Assembly (NCBI GenBank): GCA_964439625.1
Contig: CAYTPI010000008.1
Location: 1-64,000 of the forward strand
Length of the DNA stretch: 64,000 bases
DNA from: CAYTPI01 sp964439625
Lineage (GTDB): Bacteria; Chloroflexota; Anaerolineae; Aggregatilineales; UBA3940
Reading direction: 5' to 3'
Part shown: positions 45,632 to 54,662 of the stretch, one piece after another
Layout of the letters: each line of letters opens with the position of its first letter
Numbering within the stretch: the stretch's first letter is position 1
Position numbers and translations under genes: made by a program
Notes under the pieces: model-generated
Databases searched by the model: none
The model's input: only the letters and a program-made list of their open reading frames with translations
Told to the model about the DNA's origin: nothing

Positions 45632-46414
45632 ATGCAGTTAAGCCAAACTAACCAACCACACTCCATTAGCGTTGAAGATCTGACGGTTGCCTATCGTCAA
45701 GACCCAGTGTTATGGGATGTTGACTTCAATGTGCCAGCAAGCACCTTGACGGCAATTGTCGGCCCTAATGGGGCTGGCAAATCTACGTTACTTAAAACGA
45801 TTCTTGGCTTGATCGAGCCAGCCGCTGGGCGTGTTTTAATCTATGGTGAATCGCTCAAGCAGCAGCGCCAGCGCGTAGCCTATGTGCCGCAGCGGGGTAG
45901 CGTCGATTGGGATTTCCCCACCAATGCACTTGATGTGGTCATGATGGGGCGCTATGGGCACATCGGTTGGTTTAAGCGACCAGGACGAGAGACAAAACAA
46001 CGCGCAGTTAAAGCCCTCGAAAAAGTCAGTATGGAAGCTCTCGCCGACCGTCAGATCAGTCAATTGTCTGGAGGGCAGCAGCAGCGTGTCTTTTTAGCAC
46101 GGGCATTGGTTCAAGACGCTGATATCTACTTGATGGACGAACCGTTTCAGGGAGTTGATGCTACGACCGAGAAAGCAATCGTTAACGTTCTGCGTGAACT
46201 CAAAGAGCGTGGGCGCACGGTTGTGGTTGTTCACCACGACCTTGACACGGTGCCGGAGTACTTTGATCGCGTCTTGTTATTGAATGTGCGTGCTGTGGCG
46301 GCTGGCCCGATCGAAGAGGTTTTTACGCTGGAAAATCTGCGTAAGGCGTATGGTGGTCGCATGGATTTGTTGAAGTCCATGCAGCCAGCGCAGAAGGAGG
46401 CTGCCAGTGGATAG
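45632..46414 (+). CDS. Metal ABC transporter ATP-binding protein
   Basis: This 260-aa ABC ATPase powers the Mn/Zn importer. It has Walker A GPNGAGKST (44-52), signature LSGGQQQRVFLARAL, Walker B IYLMDEPFQGVD, and the switch histidine in VVVHHDLD. YVPQRGSVDWDFPTNALDVV is the usual Q-loop and coupling helix of the ZnuC/TroB/MntB subfamily. It starts seven bases after the binding protein gene and overlaps the first permease gene by eight bases, so all subunits are co-translated. Confidence 0.94.
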   Translation: MQLSQTNQPHSISVEDLTVAYRQDPVLWDVDFNVPASTLTAIVGPNGAGKSTLLKTILGLIEPAAGRVLIYGESLKQQRQRVAYVPQRGSVDWDFPTNALDVVMMGRYGHIGWFKRPGRETKQRAVKALEKVSMEALADRQISQLSGGQQQRVFLARALVQDADIYLMDEPFQGVDATTEKAIVNVLRELKERGRTVVVVHHDLDTVPEYFDRVLLLNVRAVAAGPIEEVFTLENLRKAYGGRMDLLKSMQPAQKEAASG

Positions 46415-47579
46415 TCTGCTCAAATTGCTGTCTGACGGCCTATTCAATTATACGGTGAGCAATGTTGTAGTCGGAGGCGCACTGATCGGTGCCATCACAG
46501 GATTAATTGGCAGTTATGCTTTGCTCCGCAAACAAAGTCTCATGGGTGATGCGATGAGCCATGCCGCCTTACCCGGCATTGTGCTGATCTTCATTTTAAC
46601 TGCCGGATTAAAGACTCCCTTTATTCTACTTATTGGCGCTTTTGCGTCGGCATGGTTAGGTGCATTATTAGTTTCGCTGGTCACTAGCCGGACGCGCATT
46701 AAGCAGGATAGCGGGCTTGGCTTGGTGTTGGCTGTCTTCTTTGGCTTTGGCTTAGCCTTACTAAGTTGGGTTCAGCGCAATTTTCAGGCGGGGCAAGGCG
46801 CACAGGCTGGCCTAGACAAATATTTGTTTGGTAAGGCCGCTGCCATCGTCACACAAGACCTGATTATGATGGTCAGCGTCGGCGTGCTTATCCTGATCCT
46901 CAGCCTAGCATTTTGGAAAGAGTTCAAACTGCTGATCTTTGACCGTGACTTTGCCTTCACTCTTGGGTATCCCGTCAAAGTTTTAGATGTTGCCTTAACC
47001 AGCTTGCTAGTGCTTGGAATTGTGGTTGGGCTGCAGGTGGTCGGCGTCGTACTGATGGCAGCCATGATTGTTGCCCCAGCGGCAGCAGCCCGTCAATGGA
47101 CGGATCGCTTGAATGTGATGATTGTTTTGTCCTCGCTGTTTGGTGCGCTATCCGGTGCTGTAGGAGCCTTGATCAGCGCGTTGGGCCGTGGGCTGTCGAC
47201 TGGACCTGTGATTGTCTTGGTAGCGAGTGCTATAGCTGTCCTTTCGCTATTCTTAGCGCCCAAGCGCGGATTAGTTTGGGATTGGATCCGAAGGCGGCAG
47301 AACCGTCGCCACTTGGGCACGCAGCGTTTGTTGGAAGTACTCTATGAAAGCTCGACAAACCGAAAAAGCTTTCGCGAACCACAGCCTTTCGAGCAAATCC
47401 AAGCGGCGCTACCAATTCATAACGTGCGGCAAGAGCTTGATGACTTAGCCGCGAATGGGTTGGTTATCCAACTACCGGGTCAACTGTGGGCCCTAACGGA
47501 AGAAGGCGTGAAATCAGCCGTGCAACAAACAGAGCAGACGGCTAACGAGCCATTGAACAAGGAGGCACAAGCATTATGA
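46407..47579 (+). CDS. Metal ABC transporter permease with C-terminal winged-helix-like domain
   Basis: This 390-aa permease starts at GTG (46407) after AAGGAGG. Residues 1-290 are the ABC-3 transmembrane domain (MGDAMSHAALPGIVLIF, VVLMAAMIVAPAAAARQW). After KRGLVWDWIRRRQ a cytoplasmic extension of about 95 residues follows, with a helix QRLLEVLYESS, then HNVRQELDDLAANGLVIQL and WALTEEGVKSA. That is the helix/recognition-helix/wing/LTEEG pattern of DtxR/MntR-like winged helices. Similar permease-repressor fusions are known (YtgCR of Chlamydia), but the metal-binding dimerisation domain is missing here. It overlaps the next permease by an ATGA. Confidence 0.88.
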   Translation: MDSLLKLLSDGLFNYTVSNVVVGGALIGAITGLIGSYALLRKQSLMGDAMSHAALPGIVLIFILTAGLKTPFILLIGAFASAWLGALLVSLVTSRTRIKQDSGLGLVLAVFFGFGLALLSWVQRNFQAGQGAQAGLDKYLFGKAAAIVTQDLIMMVSVGVLILILSLAFWKEFKLLIFDRDFAFTLGYPVKVLDVALTSLLVLGIVVGLQVVGVVLMAAMIVAPAAAARQWTDRLNVMIVLSSLFGALSGAVGALISALGRGLSTGPVIVLVASAIAVLSLFLAPKRGLVWDWIRRRQNRRHLGTQRLLEVLYESSTNRKSFREPQPFEQIQAALPIHNVRQELDDLAANGLVIQLPGQLWALTEEGVKSAVQQTEQTANEPLNKEAQAL

Positions 47580-48688
47580 GCAACGCTTTAATAATTCAAT
47601 TGGTGGGTGTCCTTGTAGCGACTGCCTGCGCTATCCCTGGCGTATTTCTGGTGTTGCGGCAGGTTGCAATGGTCAGTGATGCTTTGAGCCATAGCATTCT
47701 GTTTGGTATTGTGATTGGTTACCTGCTCCTAAATGTTGAAACAACCAGTCCGCTTCTGATTCTGACGGCAGCTGCCAGTGGCCTATTGACCGTGTGGCTA
47801 GTTGAGGCGCTTGTCAGCACGAAGCGCCTCAACAGCGATGCGGCAATCGGCCTTGTGTTTCCTGTGCTGTTCAGTATTGCTGTCATCATTATCAACACGC
47901 GCTTGCAACGAGTACACATCGACATTGACGCTGTTTTATTAGGTACTATTGCTTTTGCGCCAATTGACAAAATTAACTTACTGGGTGCACGTGTCCCCGA
48001 AGGCATCGTGGTAATGAGCATCATCTTGCTGTTGAATACCGTGCTGGTGATTATCTTCTGGAAGGAACTGAAGGTATCAACATTTGACGCGGGCCTCGCT
48101 GCTGCGATGGGGTTCTCCCCGACGCTCATCTATTATGGTTTGATGGCAGTCGTTTCAGTAACGGCGGTAGGCGCTTTTGACCACGTTGGCGCTATTCTGG
48201 TGGTTGCCTTGATGATCGCCCCGCCTGCAACGGCTTACTTACTGACAGATCGCCTTGCGCAGATGCTGCTGCTGGCGATTGTGATTGGTGCACTGTCAGC
48301 CGTGAGTGGATACTGGATAGCACGAGTATTTAGCATCAACATCTCTGGTGTGATGGCAACTATGACAGGGGTGTTCTTCATCTTGGCATTGATTTTTGCG
48401 CCACAGCGCGGGTTACTGGCCCAACAGATTGAAGCAGTGCAACGCCGGAAGCGCTTTGCAATTGATATGTTATTGGTTCACCTTGAAAGCCACGAAGGCA
48501 CCGCAGATGAGGCGCACGAAAACTCCTTCGACCACTTGCTGCATCACTTGAACTGGCAGGCAGATTTTGCTCGCTCTACCATTCGACGTGCACAAGTTCA
48601 GGGCTATGTAAAATTAGACACGTCAGCGGATGGTATTCTGAACCTTACGCCAAAGGGACGTAAAGTTGCTATTGTGACACGTTACTAA
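47576..48688 (+). CDS. Second metal ABC transporter permease, also with winged-helix-like tail
   Basis: This 370-aa ABC-3 permease has conserved VSDALSHSILFGIVIGYLL and AILVVALMIAPPATAYLL. From about residue 290 it carries a cytoplasmic tail: RFAIDMLLVHLESHEG, WQADFARSTIRRAQVQGYVK and LNLTPKGRKVAIV. This again gives the order of a winged helix with the LTPKG ending common to DtxR/MarR-like wings. The two permeases would form a heterodimer bearing two tethered wHTH units. The start overlaps the preceding stop by four bases. No stand-alone DtxR regulator is in the window. Confidence 0.88.
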   Translation: MSNALIIQLVGVLVATACAIPGVFLVLRQVAMVSDALSHSILFGIVIGYLLLNVETTSPLLILTAAASGLLTVWLVEALVSTKRLNSDAAIGLVFPVLFSIAVIIINTRLQRVHIDIDAVLLGTIAFAPIDKINLLGARVPEGIVVMSIILLLNTVLVIIFWKELKVSTFDAGLAAAMGFSPTLIYYGLMAVVSVTAVGAFDHVGAILVVALMIAPPATAYLLTDRLAQMLLLAIVIGALSAVSGYWIARVFSINISGVMATMTGVFFILALIFAPQRGLLAQQIEAVQRRKRFAIDMLLVHLESHEGTADEAHENSFDHLLHHLNWQADFARSTIRRAQVQGYVKLDTSADGILNLTPKGRKVAIVTRY

Positions 48689-48834
48689 AATCATTTACTT
48701 TGCTTGTGATGCTGCCGAGCTTCAACAGTCTTGGTGTTTTTGTTGTACGTGGAGCAAGACGAAGATGTGGAAGCAAACAGGCATGATTTACAATGATGCT
48801 CTAGTAAGGTGACTATCAACGGGTACAGCAAGCT

Positions 48835-50511
48835 ATGGAAACAATCGGTCGGTACGAGGTCAAAGGCATACTAGGGAAAGGCGGCATGGCTGTTGTGATG
48901 GAAGCCTATGACCCATTAGTAAATCGGTATGTCGCAGTCAAAATTTTGTCGCCGGGGACAGTGGCAGGTGATGGCCTCAAACGTCGCTTTGAACGCGAAG
49001 CCCGCACCCTCTCGTTACTCGACCACCCAGCTATTGTACCGCTGTACGATTTTGGCGAGGCGGAGGGGCGTCCCTACTTGGTGATGCGTTTGATGTCCGG
49101 TGGATCTCTGCGGCAACGGTTGCAAGAAACTCCCCTGTCATTAGAGGTCATCTCAGGGATACTGAGCCGGACAGCGGCAGGCCTAGATGCTATTCATGCG
49201 AAGGGAATCGTCCATCGGGATATTAAACCGGGCAACATCCTATTCGATGAAGATGATCACGCTTATCTATCGGATTTTGGTATCGTGCGGTTGGCGGAGT
49301 ATTCCGTCCAACTGACTATGGAGGGCGTACTCGGTACACCTCAGTATATGGCCCCAGAGATGGCTGCTCTTGAGCAGATTACGCCACAGGCAGATATTTA
49401 CGCCCTTGGCATAACTCTGTTTGAAATGCTGACACAATCTCGCCCGTTTAATGGCATTTCTGCAATTGAGATTGTTCGCAAGCACATCAATGAACCGGTA
49501 CCAGATGTGCGCTTGGTGCGCCTAGATGCGTCTGCTGCGGTGCAACGCGTCATTGAAAAGGGGATGGCAAAACGCCCAGAAGAACGCTACCAAACGGCGA
49601 CAGCAATGGCACAGGACTTTGCAGCCGCTTTGAGAACTCCAATCGAAACAACACCATCGAACACATTAGTAGATGTACCCTTTGAAACCGAGATAGATAT
49701 CCTTGCTGGTTTTAGCATCGTACAACTGAAAGATGCAGAGGTCGATGTAGTACCCTACCAGACGACCCCCGACTCCTTGCTTAACCTTCGTCATGTTCAG
49801 GAGATAGCCCGCCCTACCGAGGCTAACCAGCAAGCTACCCGAAAAAAACCTAGTATTACTCAGCCAGCCCAACTCCGTCTTGACCCAACCATGCAGTCAA
49901 CGGCTGAATACCAGGTGGGCACACAAGAAAAAACGATGGTCCACTGTGCACTTCAACAGCAGCCAGAACATGGGCAGACAACAACCACGCAGCCCAACCA
50001 AGAAAGAAGTAAGGCGTCGAACCCGCGCAACGCACTGATGGTGCTCGCCCCAGTCTTTATCTTTGTGATATTAGGGTTAGGTGTTGCGATTACAGCATTA
50101 GTGGTGTTTCTGCCTGATGTACAAGCCGCCCTAGGCCTTGGTGAACTTCTGCCTGCCGCTACAGCATCGCCCACGGCAGAAGCAGTCGGTGTCAGTGTGT
50201 CGCTGGATGGCACCGCCACCGCCACCCGCTTCCCGACTGCGATACCTATGCCTGGGGCAGTCGGCTCTGCTGTTATGATTGAAACCGCAACCGTGTTAGA
50301 AGACGATAACCGTGCTCAGCTTGATTTTTTGGAGCGAGGTGAACTTGTCACTGTGTTAGCACGGAGCACGCCTACACGCGGTAGTTTTTTATACGTAGAG
50401 ACGATTATTGGTGAGCCACAGACAGGCTGGATATGCTTTGATGCTGTCCGTTGGGAAGATGAATGGGCAAGCTATGAGGCATTGCCCACCCGTGAAATCA
50501 TATCACAATAA
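48835..50511 (+). CDS. Membrane Ser/Thr protein kinase with SH3-like ectodomain
   Basis: This 558-aa Hanks-type kinase has its catalytic domain at about 7-265 (GKGGMAVV at 14-21, Lys36, HRDIKPGN at 127-134, DFG at 147-149, MAPE at 172-175). The long linker (270-398) includes IDILAGFSIVQL and Gln/Thr-rich parts, ending at one transmembrane helix near 400-426. The extracytoplasmic part has an Ala/Thr stalk, then an SH3b-like fold at about 470-545 (AVMIETATVLEDDN, ERGELVTVLARS, GWICFDAV). Such domains often bind wall material. It is monocistronic; 146 bp separate it from the permease gene and nothing clear is seen there. Confidence 0.92.
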   Translation: METIGRYEVKGILGKGGMAVVMEAYDPLVNRYVAVKILSPGTVAGDGLKRRFEREARTLSLLDHPAIVPLYDFGEAEGRPYLVMRLMSGGSLRQRLQETPLSLEVISGILSRTAAGLDAIHAKGIVHRDIKPGNILFDEDDHAYLSDFGIVRLAEYSVQLTMEGVLGTPQYMAPEMAALEQITPQADIYALGITLFEMLTQSRPFNGISAIEIVRKHINEPVPDVRLVRLDASAAVQRVIEKGMAKRPEERYQTATAMAQDFAAALRTPIETTPSNTLVDVPFETEIDILAGFSIVQLKDAEVDVVPYQTTPDSLLNLRHVQEIARPTEANQQATRKKPSITQPAQLRLDPTMQSTAEYQVGTQEKTMVHCALQQQPEHGQTTTTQPNQERSKASNPRNALMVLAPVFIFVILGLGVAITALVVFLPDVQAALGLGELLPAATASPTAEAVGVSVSLDGTATATRFPTAIPMPGAVGSAVMIETATVLEDDNRAQLDFLERGELVTVLARSTPTRGSFLYVETIIGEPQTGWICFDAVRWEDEWASYEALPTREIISQ

Positions 50512-50519
50512 AACACTGT

Positions 50520-51533
50520 TTAGTTTTGCGTCGCTAGCCGGTCAAGCTTAGCGCTAGTTTCCCGCCACGAAATCCGGCTGAGGCCCATTTTCTGGCGCAA
50601 GTCTTCTTCATCCATCTCATCGAGGAAATCATTGAGCGCACTCGTCCAACGGAGTGACTCAAATGAGATTTTGCTCTTATGAACTGCCGCCATTTTACCG
50701 ACATCGCGCAGCACATATTCAAGGTTGCGCGGGGTACAATCAAAGAGAATATTTTCAACTTGTCGCTGGCTAACATATTCTTGCATCACTTCCAGCAGTT
50801 CATCGTCAATGCTAATACGACGCTCTTTGTAGCGCATGTTGGGTTTGTCGTAGGTAATGTTGACATAAGGGCCGCTTAAACCATGCCGACCAAAATCCTC
50901 CGTAGTCAAACGCATGCACTCGGCCTTCTTGATACCGGTTTGCAGCAGCAGCAGAACCAGAAAGTATGGTCGTACATCTGGCTTCTCTGCGTTGTAGCGG
51001 ACTTTCCTAGCTGCATTCAACAGTTTCTGCGCTTCGTATTGAGATAGCACTTCAGGCAGTTTGCTGCTCACACTGCGCTGGTGAATATCGACGGCTGGGT
51101 CAAACTTGAGGACGCGTTGGTCAACGAGATAGCCAAAGAAATTCTTAATAGTTGTAATGCGACGAGCGTAGGTTTTTGAACTGCATGGCTTGTCGCGCTC
51201 GTTGGTTAACCAGTAGAGCCAACGGTTGAGCTTCTTAGTATCAAAGACATTCAACGGTGTATCATACCCGTGGAACTTACCCAAGAGATTCAAATCGCTT
51301 TTGAAAGCCCGCACCGTATGCCGGGATGCGCCCCCAGATTCCAGATCATCAAGATAAACAACAATCGCATCTTCAAGCGGCGTCCGTTCGTTGAGGACGA
51401 GACGCGGTTGGTGTTCCACTGGTATTTCGGCTTTCTTGGTTTGCGGCTTTTTGGCATCTGACGATGACGTTTCTTGTGCGTTCGGCTCTTTGTCAATGTG
51501 ATCAAATAGGGAAAGTTGGACTTCATCTGTCAT
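50520..51533 (-). CDS. Degenerate tyrosine recombinase/integrase-like protein
   Basis: This 337-aa protein has an N-terminal core-binding (SAM-like) domain at about 50-150 and a C-terminal phage-integrase fold at about 170-330. Comparison with XerC/D shows loss of catalytic residues. The first Arg (TGLRxSE) is Lys in QTGIKKAECM, and the HxLRH box is ESLRW. The distal GH is GL, and no tyrosine is present in the last 40 residues. Only the box II Arg and a beta-hairpin Lys (RYKERR) remain. It should bind DNA but not recombine it. It lies three bases after an LCP gene, outside any mobile element context. Confidence 0.85.
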   Translation of the reverse strand: MTDEVQLSLFDHIDKEPNAQETSSSDAKKPQTKKAEIPVEHQPRLVLNERTPLEDAIVVYLDDLESGGASRHTVRAFKSDLNLLGKFHGYDTPLNVFDTKKLNRWLYWLTNERDKPCSSKTYARRITTIKNFFGYLVDQRVLKFDPAVDIHQRSVSSKLPEVLSQYEAQKLLNAARKVRYNAEKPDVRPYFLVLLLLQTGIKKAECMRLTTEDFGRHGLSGPYVNITYDKPNMRYKERRISIDDELLEVMQEYVSQRQVENILFDCTPRNLEYVLRDVGKMAAVHKSKISFESLRWTSALNDFLDEMDEEDLRQKMGLSRISWRETSAKLDRLATQN

Positions 51534-51536
51534 AGG

Positions 51537-52850
51537 CTAACAAGCTCCTTCATCACTGAACCAGAACGCATATGCAATCAGGCTGCCGATACGCTCGCGG
51601 TCTGGAATACTGACGGCTGCCCCTGCGGGGGTGCGGTAGCCCTGAATGTAGCGCTGGTCAATGACACAATTACGGATATTTTCTTGATCAATTTCGGCAG
51701 CAGAAGTCGCCAATTGGATCATCTGCTCCAAACTCATATTGGTGGTGATATTCTCGCTAGCTGATTCGTACAAAGCGGGTGCCCTAGAAACCAATGTCGG
51801 CAGCATATCCAGCGAGGTGACCTTATCTTTGGCAGCAAGAAGCACCTGCTGCTGACGGCGCGCACGTTCGTAGTCACTATCACCATGGCGGGTACGTGCG
51901 TAGCGCAGCGCATCATAACCGTTAAAGGTGTGGGTACCGGCTTCGATGTAAAGCGGGTCGTAGCCATAGGCTAGATCCGGAAAAGTAGGGTCGTTGATGG
52001 TGTAAGGCACATCGACTGTCACGCCTCCGATCTCATCGATTAAGTCAATCACCACTTGAAAGCGCACTAGTGCATAATAGTCGATGCGGACACCGAGATT
52101 GTATTCAACAGTTTGCACCGCCAAGGGCCCACCCCCAAGGACGTAGGCTGTGTTAATCCGCTGAAGGCCGTAGTTGGGCACCTCAACGTAAAGATCGCGG
52201 GGGATTGATAAGATGCTGGCTTGTCCCGTCTCTGGGTTAAGCTGTAACAGCATCAGTGTGTCGGTGCGGGGTTGGTTGATTTGTTCCCCAGCGCGGGTAT
52301 CTGCGCCCAGCAGCAGCACCGTCACCCGGTCGGTGCCCTGCCACATCGGCAAGGTTTCGACTTCAAATTCTGGGTTGGGCGTAGCAATGGGCTCCGCCAG
52401 CACATACTGATTTTCATCAGCAAAGGGGTTTAGTGCGTCCCCCCGTCGGATTGCACTGATCAGCACACCTGCGCTAATCGCTAACAGCAGCGTAAAGCCC
52501 ACAATGCCGGACGTTGCAACCAAAGGCGTCCAAGTTCCGAAAGTAGGGATCGGCAGTTTTGCGAGTGAACGGTTGATCTGCTTGATACTCGCTTGCTTGC
52601 GGCGCTGCTTTGGATTGGCTTTTTTAGAGGACGAAACCATTGTCCGCTTGGCAGTAGATGAACTCCCCCTTTTGCGTGATTGTTTCGCTTTACTGCTCGA
52701 GCCTTTCTTCTTACTTGCTTTCGAGCTTGGGCGAACAGCCTGCCGTGGTATGGTGGGGTCATCCGGCGTAGCCTTATTTTGAACTGTGTTTTGCTGATTT
52801 TCGTCCGGCACCCTAGCGGACTGCACGGTACGCTTAGAGCGTTCGTTCAC
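51537..52850 (-). CDS. LytR-CpsA-Psr (LCP) family wall glycopolymer ligase
   Basis: This 437-aa LCP protein transfers lipid-linked glycopolymers to peptidoglycan outside the cell. The cytoplasmic N-terminus (about 1-105) is Lys/Arg/Ser-rich and low-complexity. A transmembrane helix lies near 108-132. The LCP domain follows, with LLGADTRAGEQINQPRTDTLML, ILSIPRDLYVEVP, GLQRINTAY, and RYARTRHGDSDYERARRQQQVL holding the conserved Arg and Asp residues. The neighbouring degenerate recombinase gene follows by three bases. It may complete envelope glycans made by the GT4 cluster, though that link is speculative. Confidence 0.92.
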   Translation of the reverse strand: MNERSKRTVQSARVPDENQQNTVQNKATPDDPTIPRQAVRPSSKASKKKGSSSKAKQSRKRGSSSTAKRTMVSSSKKANPKQRRKQASIKQINRSLAKLPIPTFGTWTPLVATSGIVGFTLLLAISAGVLISAIRRGDALNPFADENQYVLAEPIATPNPEFEVETLPMWQGTDRVTVLLLGADTRAGEQINQPRTDTLMLLQLNPETGQASILSIPRDLYVEVPNYGLQRINTAYVLGGGPLAVQTVEYNLGVRIDYYALVRFQVVIDLIDEIGGVTVDVPYTINDPTFPDLAYGYDPLYIEAGTHTFNGYDALRYARTRHGDSDYERARRQQQVLLAAKDKVTSLDMLPTLVSRAPALYESASENITTNMSLEQMIQLATSAAEIDQENIRNCVIDQRYIQGYRTPAGAAVSIPDRERIGSLIAYAFWFSDEGAC

Positions 52851-52972
52851 TATGGCTTCACCAATATGTTTACAAATACAGTTATCACGCTCCGATAATA
52901 TGCTCGAACCCGAAAGCGGGCAAGTGACGTAAGTTATCAGCAGGTTTGACCGTGATCATTTAGGGAGAAAAA

Positions 52973-53512
52973 ATGGACAATTGGAAAACTATCGCGCGCG
53001 AAGTAGTTTATCATCAGCCCTATGCAGATGTTGTCATTGAGACGCTGGCGCGTGGGGAGGAGCGCATTCCGTACTACGTGCTTGAATGCCCATATGATGC
53101 CGTTGCGACACTAGCGTTAACGAACGACAACAAGCTGATCGTATTGCGTGAATACCGGCACCCAATCGGTGAAATTATCTATAATCTTCCGGGCGGGCGA
53201 GCCGAAGAGGGCGAGCCCCTAGCGGAAAGCGCAGCTCGCGAGTTACGAGAAGAAACGGGCTATTCTGCTGAGCGGATTGAGCCGTTGGGGCGTTACAATC
53301 CGATGCCCGGCTCTCTCCGCTTGACGATCTACTTGTTCTTCGCCAGCCAATTGACTCAAGGAGCACAATCACTAGATATATATGAGGAAGTAGAAGTGCA
53401 CCTGCTCGATATTGATGCTGTTTATAGTCAGGTGTTAAGTGGGCAACACATTGATGTAGGATTGCAGCTTGCCGTCATGTTAGCAAGGTCAAAAGGGCTA
53501 CTTTCAACCTAG
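52973..53512 (+). CDS. Nudix hydrolase, ADP-ribose pyrophosphatase-like
   Basis: This 179-aa Nudix enzyme likely hydrolyses ADP-ribose or related nucleoside diphosphate sugars. The 23-residue Nudix box is perfect at about residues 75-97: GRAEEGE, seven residues, RELREETGY. Upstream LREYRHPIGEIIYNLPGG is the signature of the ADPRase subgroup. GGGAGAAAAA precedes the ATG. It is divergent from the LCP gene over 122 bp and appears monocistronic. Confidence 0.92.
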   Translation: MDNWKTIAREVVYHQPYADVVIETLARGEERIPYYVLECPYDAVATLALTNDNKLIVLREYRHPIGEIIYNLPGGRAEEGEPLAESAARELREETGYSAERIEPLGRYNPMPGSLRLTIYLFFASQLTQGAQSLDIYEEVEVHLLDIDAVYSQVLSGQHIDVGLQLAVMLARSKGLLST

Positions 53513-53546
53513 TGTGTCATATCCATGTTAGATGGTGCATCATAAG

Positions 53547-53575
53547 TGTACAGGCTTTTGGCAAACATGTATAAT
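53547..53575 (+). promoter_or_regulatory. Candidate sigma-70 promoter of lipA
   Basis: TGTACA (53547-53552) and a perfect TATAAT (53570-53575) are separated by 17 bp, 82 bp before the lipA start. The -35 box is weak (one TTGACA mismatch plus another) but spacing is ideal. No other regulatory motif is evident in the leader. Confidence 0.55.
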
Positions 53576-53657
53576 CTCCGTCTAAGCTCATGCGCCTGCA
53601 GCCACTTATTCGTAGGCTTTATCTATCTTCGTTCGCCTGTTTAGAAAGCAAAACCCC

Positions 53658-54605
53658 ATGGCAACAGTCAACATTGAGGATATTCAGGAACCACGTAAGC
53701 CACGCCGTCGCCCACCTTGGATCAAAGTGAAGGCGCCCGGTGGTGAAGAGTACGAAAAAGTACGCAAACTGATGCGCTCAAAGACACTGCACACGGTCTG
53801 TGAAGAGGCATCCTGCCCAAACATCCACGAATGTTGGAACAGCGGTACCTCTACCTTTTTGATGATGGGTGATACCTGTACACGTTCCTGCGGTTTCTGT
53901 GACATTAAAACGGGCCGTCCCGGTGCTATGGACTGGGAAGAGCCGTTGCGTGTGGCTGAGTCTGTGCGCGATATGAACCTGCAACACGTTGTGATTACAT
54001 CCGTCAACCGCGACAATCGTAAGGATGGCGGAGCGCCAATTTTCGCGATGGTAATTAAGCGCATTCGCGAGAGGCACCCCGGCTGTTCGATTGAAGTGCT
54101 GATCCCAGACTTCAAGGCTGATCAGGCGGCGCTCAAAATCGTAATGGATGCCCAACCTGAAATTCTCAACCATAACGTGGAGACGGTGCCCCGTCTTTTT
54201 AAGATGGTGCAGCCTCAAGATAATTACGAATGGGCCATGACCACCCTACGTAATGCCAAAGAGATGGATCCGTTAGTGCTGACAAAGAGCGGCATCATGG
54301 TGGGGCTTGGCGAAACATTCGACGAAGTGGTTGAGGTAATGCAAGACCTTGCCGAGCAAAAAGTCGATATTCTGACCATCGGTCAGTATTTGCAGCCTAG
54401 TAAGCAAAAGCATCTCCCTGTGGAGCGCTTCTACTTGCCTAAGGAATTCAAAGACCTTGAGCGTATCGGGATGGAATTGGGCTTCAAGTGGGTAGAAAGT
54501 GGGCCATTGGTGCGCTCATCTTACCATGCTGCCGATCAGGTGCAGCAGTTGTCGCAACTGGGCTACTGGCACCCAGTCGCCGAGCGCGAAATCGTCAGCC
54601 GATAA
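53658..54605 (+). CDS. lipA: Lipoyl synthase
   Basis: This 315-aa radical-SAM enzyme inserts two sulfurs into protein-bound octanoyl groups. It has the auxiliary cluster motif Cys48-x4-Cys53-x5-Cys59 (VCEEASCPNIHECW) and the radical-SAM Cys74-x3-Cys78-x2-Cys81 (CTRSCGFC). Conserved VVITSVNRD, LNHNVETVPRL and the C-terminal GPLVRSSYHAADQ Arg-Ser-Ser-Tyr sequestering motif follow. It starts a unit followed by a carotenoid oxygenase 57 bp on. The LipM-like octanoyltransferase 2 kb downstream would make its substrate. Confidence 0.97.
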   Translation: MATVNIEDIQEPRKPRRRPPWIKVKAPGGEEYEKVRKLMRSKTLHTVCEEASCPNIHECWNSGTSTFLMMGDTCTRSCGFCDIKTGRPGAMDWEEPLRVAESVRDMNLQHVVITSVNRDNRKDGGAPIFAMVIKRIRERHPGCSIEVLIPDFKADQAALKIVMDAQPEILNHNVETVPRLFKMVQPQDNYEWAMTTLRNAKEMDPLVLTKSGIMVGLGETFDEVVEVMQDLAEQKVDILTIGQYLQPSKQKHLPVERFYLPKEFKDLERIGMELGFKWVESGPLVRSSYHAADQVQQLSQLGYWHPVAEREIVSR

Positions 54606-54662
54606 CACCGTCTATTCAATTTGCTGGTAACGTTCAACGGGTTTAATGGGATAACATAATCT

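Noticed and set aside
50520..51533. Integrase as a sign of a mobile element
   Set aside because: Catalytic residues are lost, no attachment repeats or phage genes surround it, and it is coupled to LCP; tRNA-Glu is about 11 kb away and shows no 3'-end duplication nearby.
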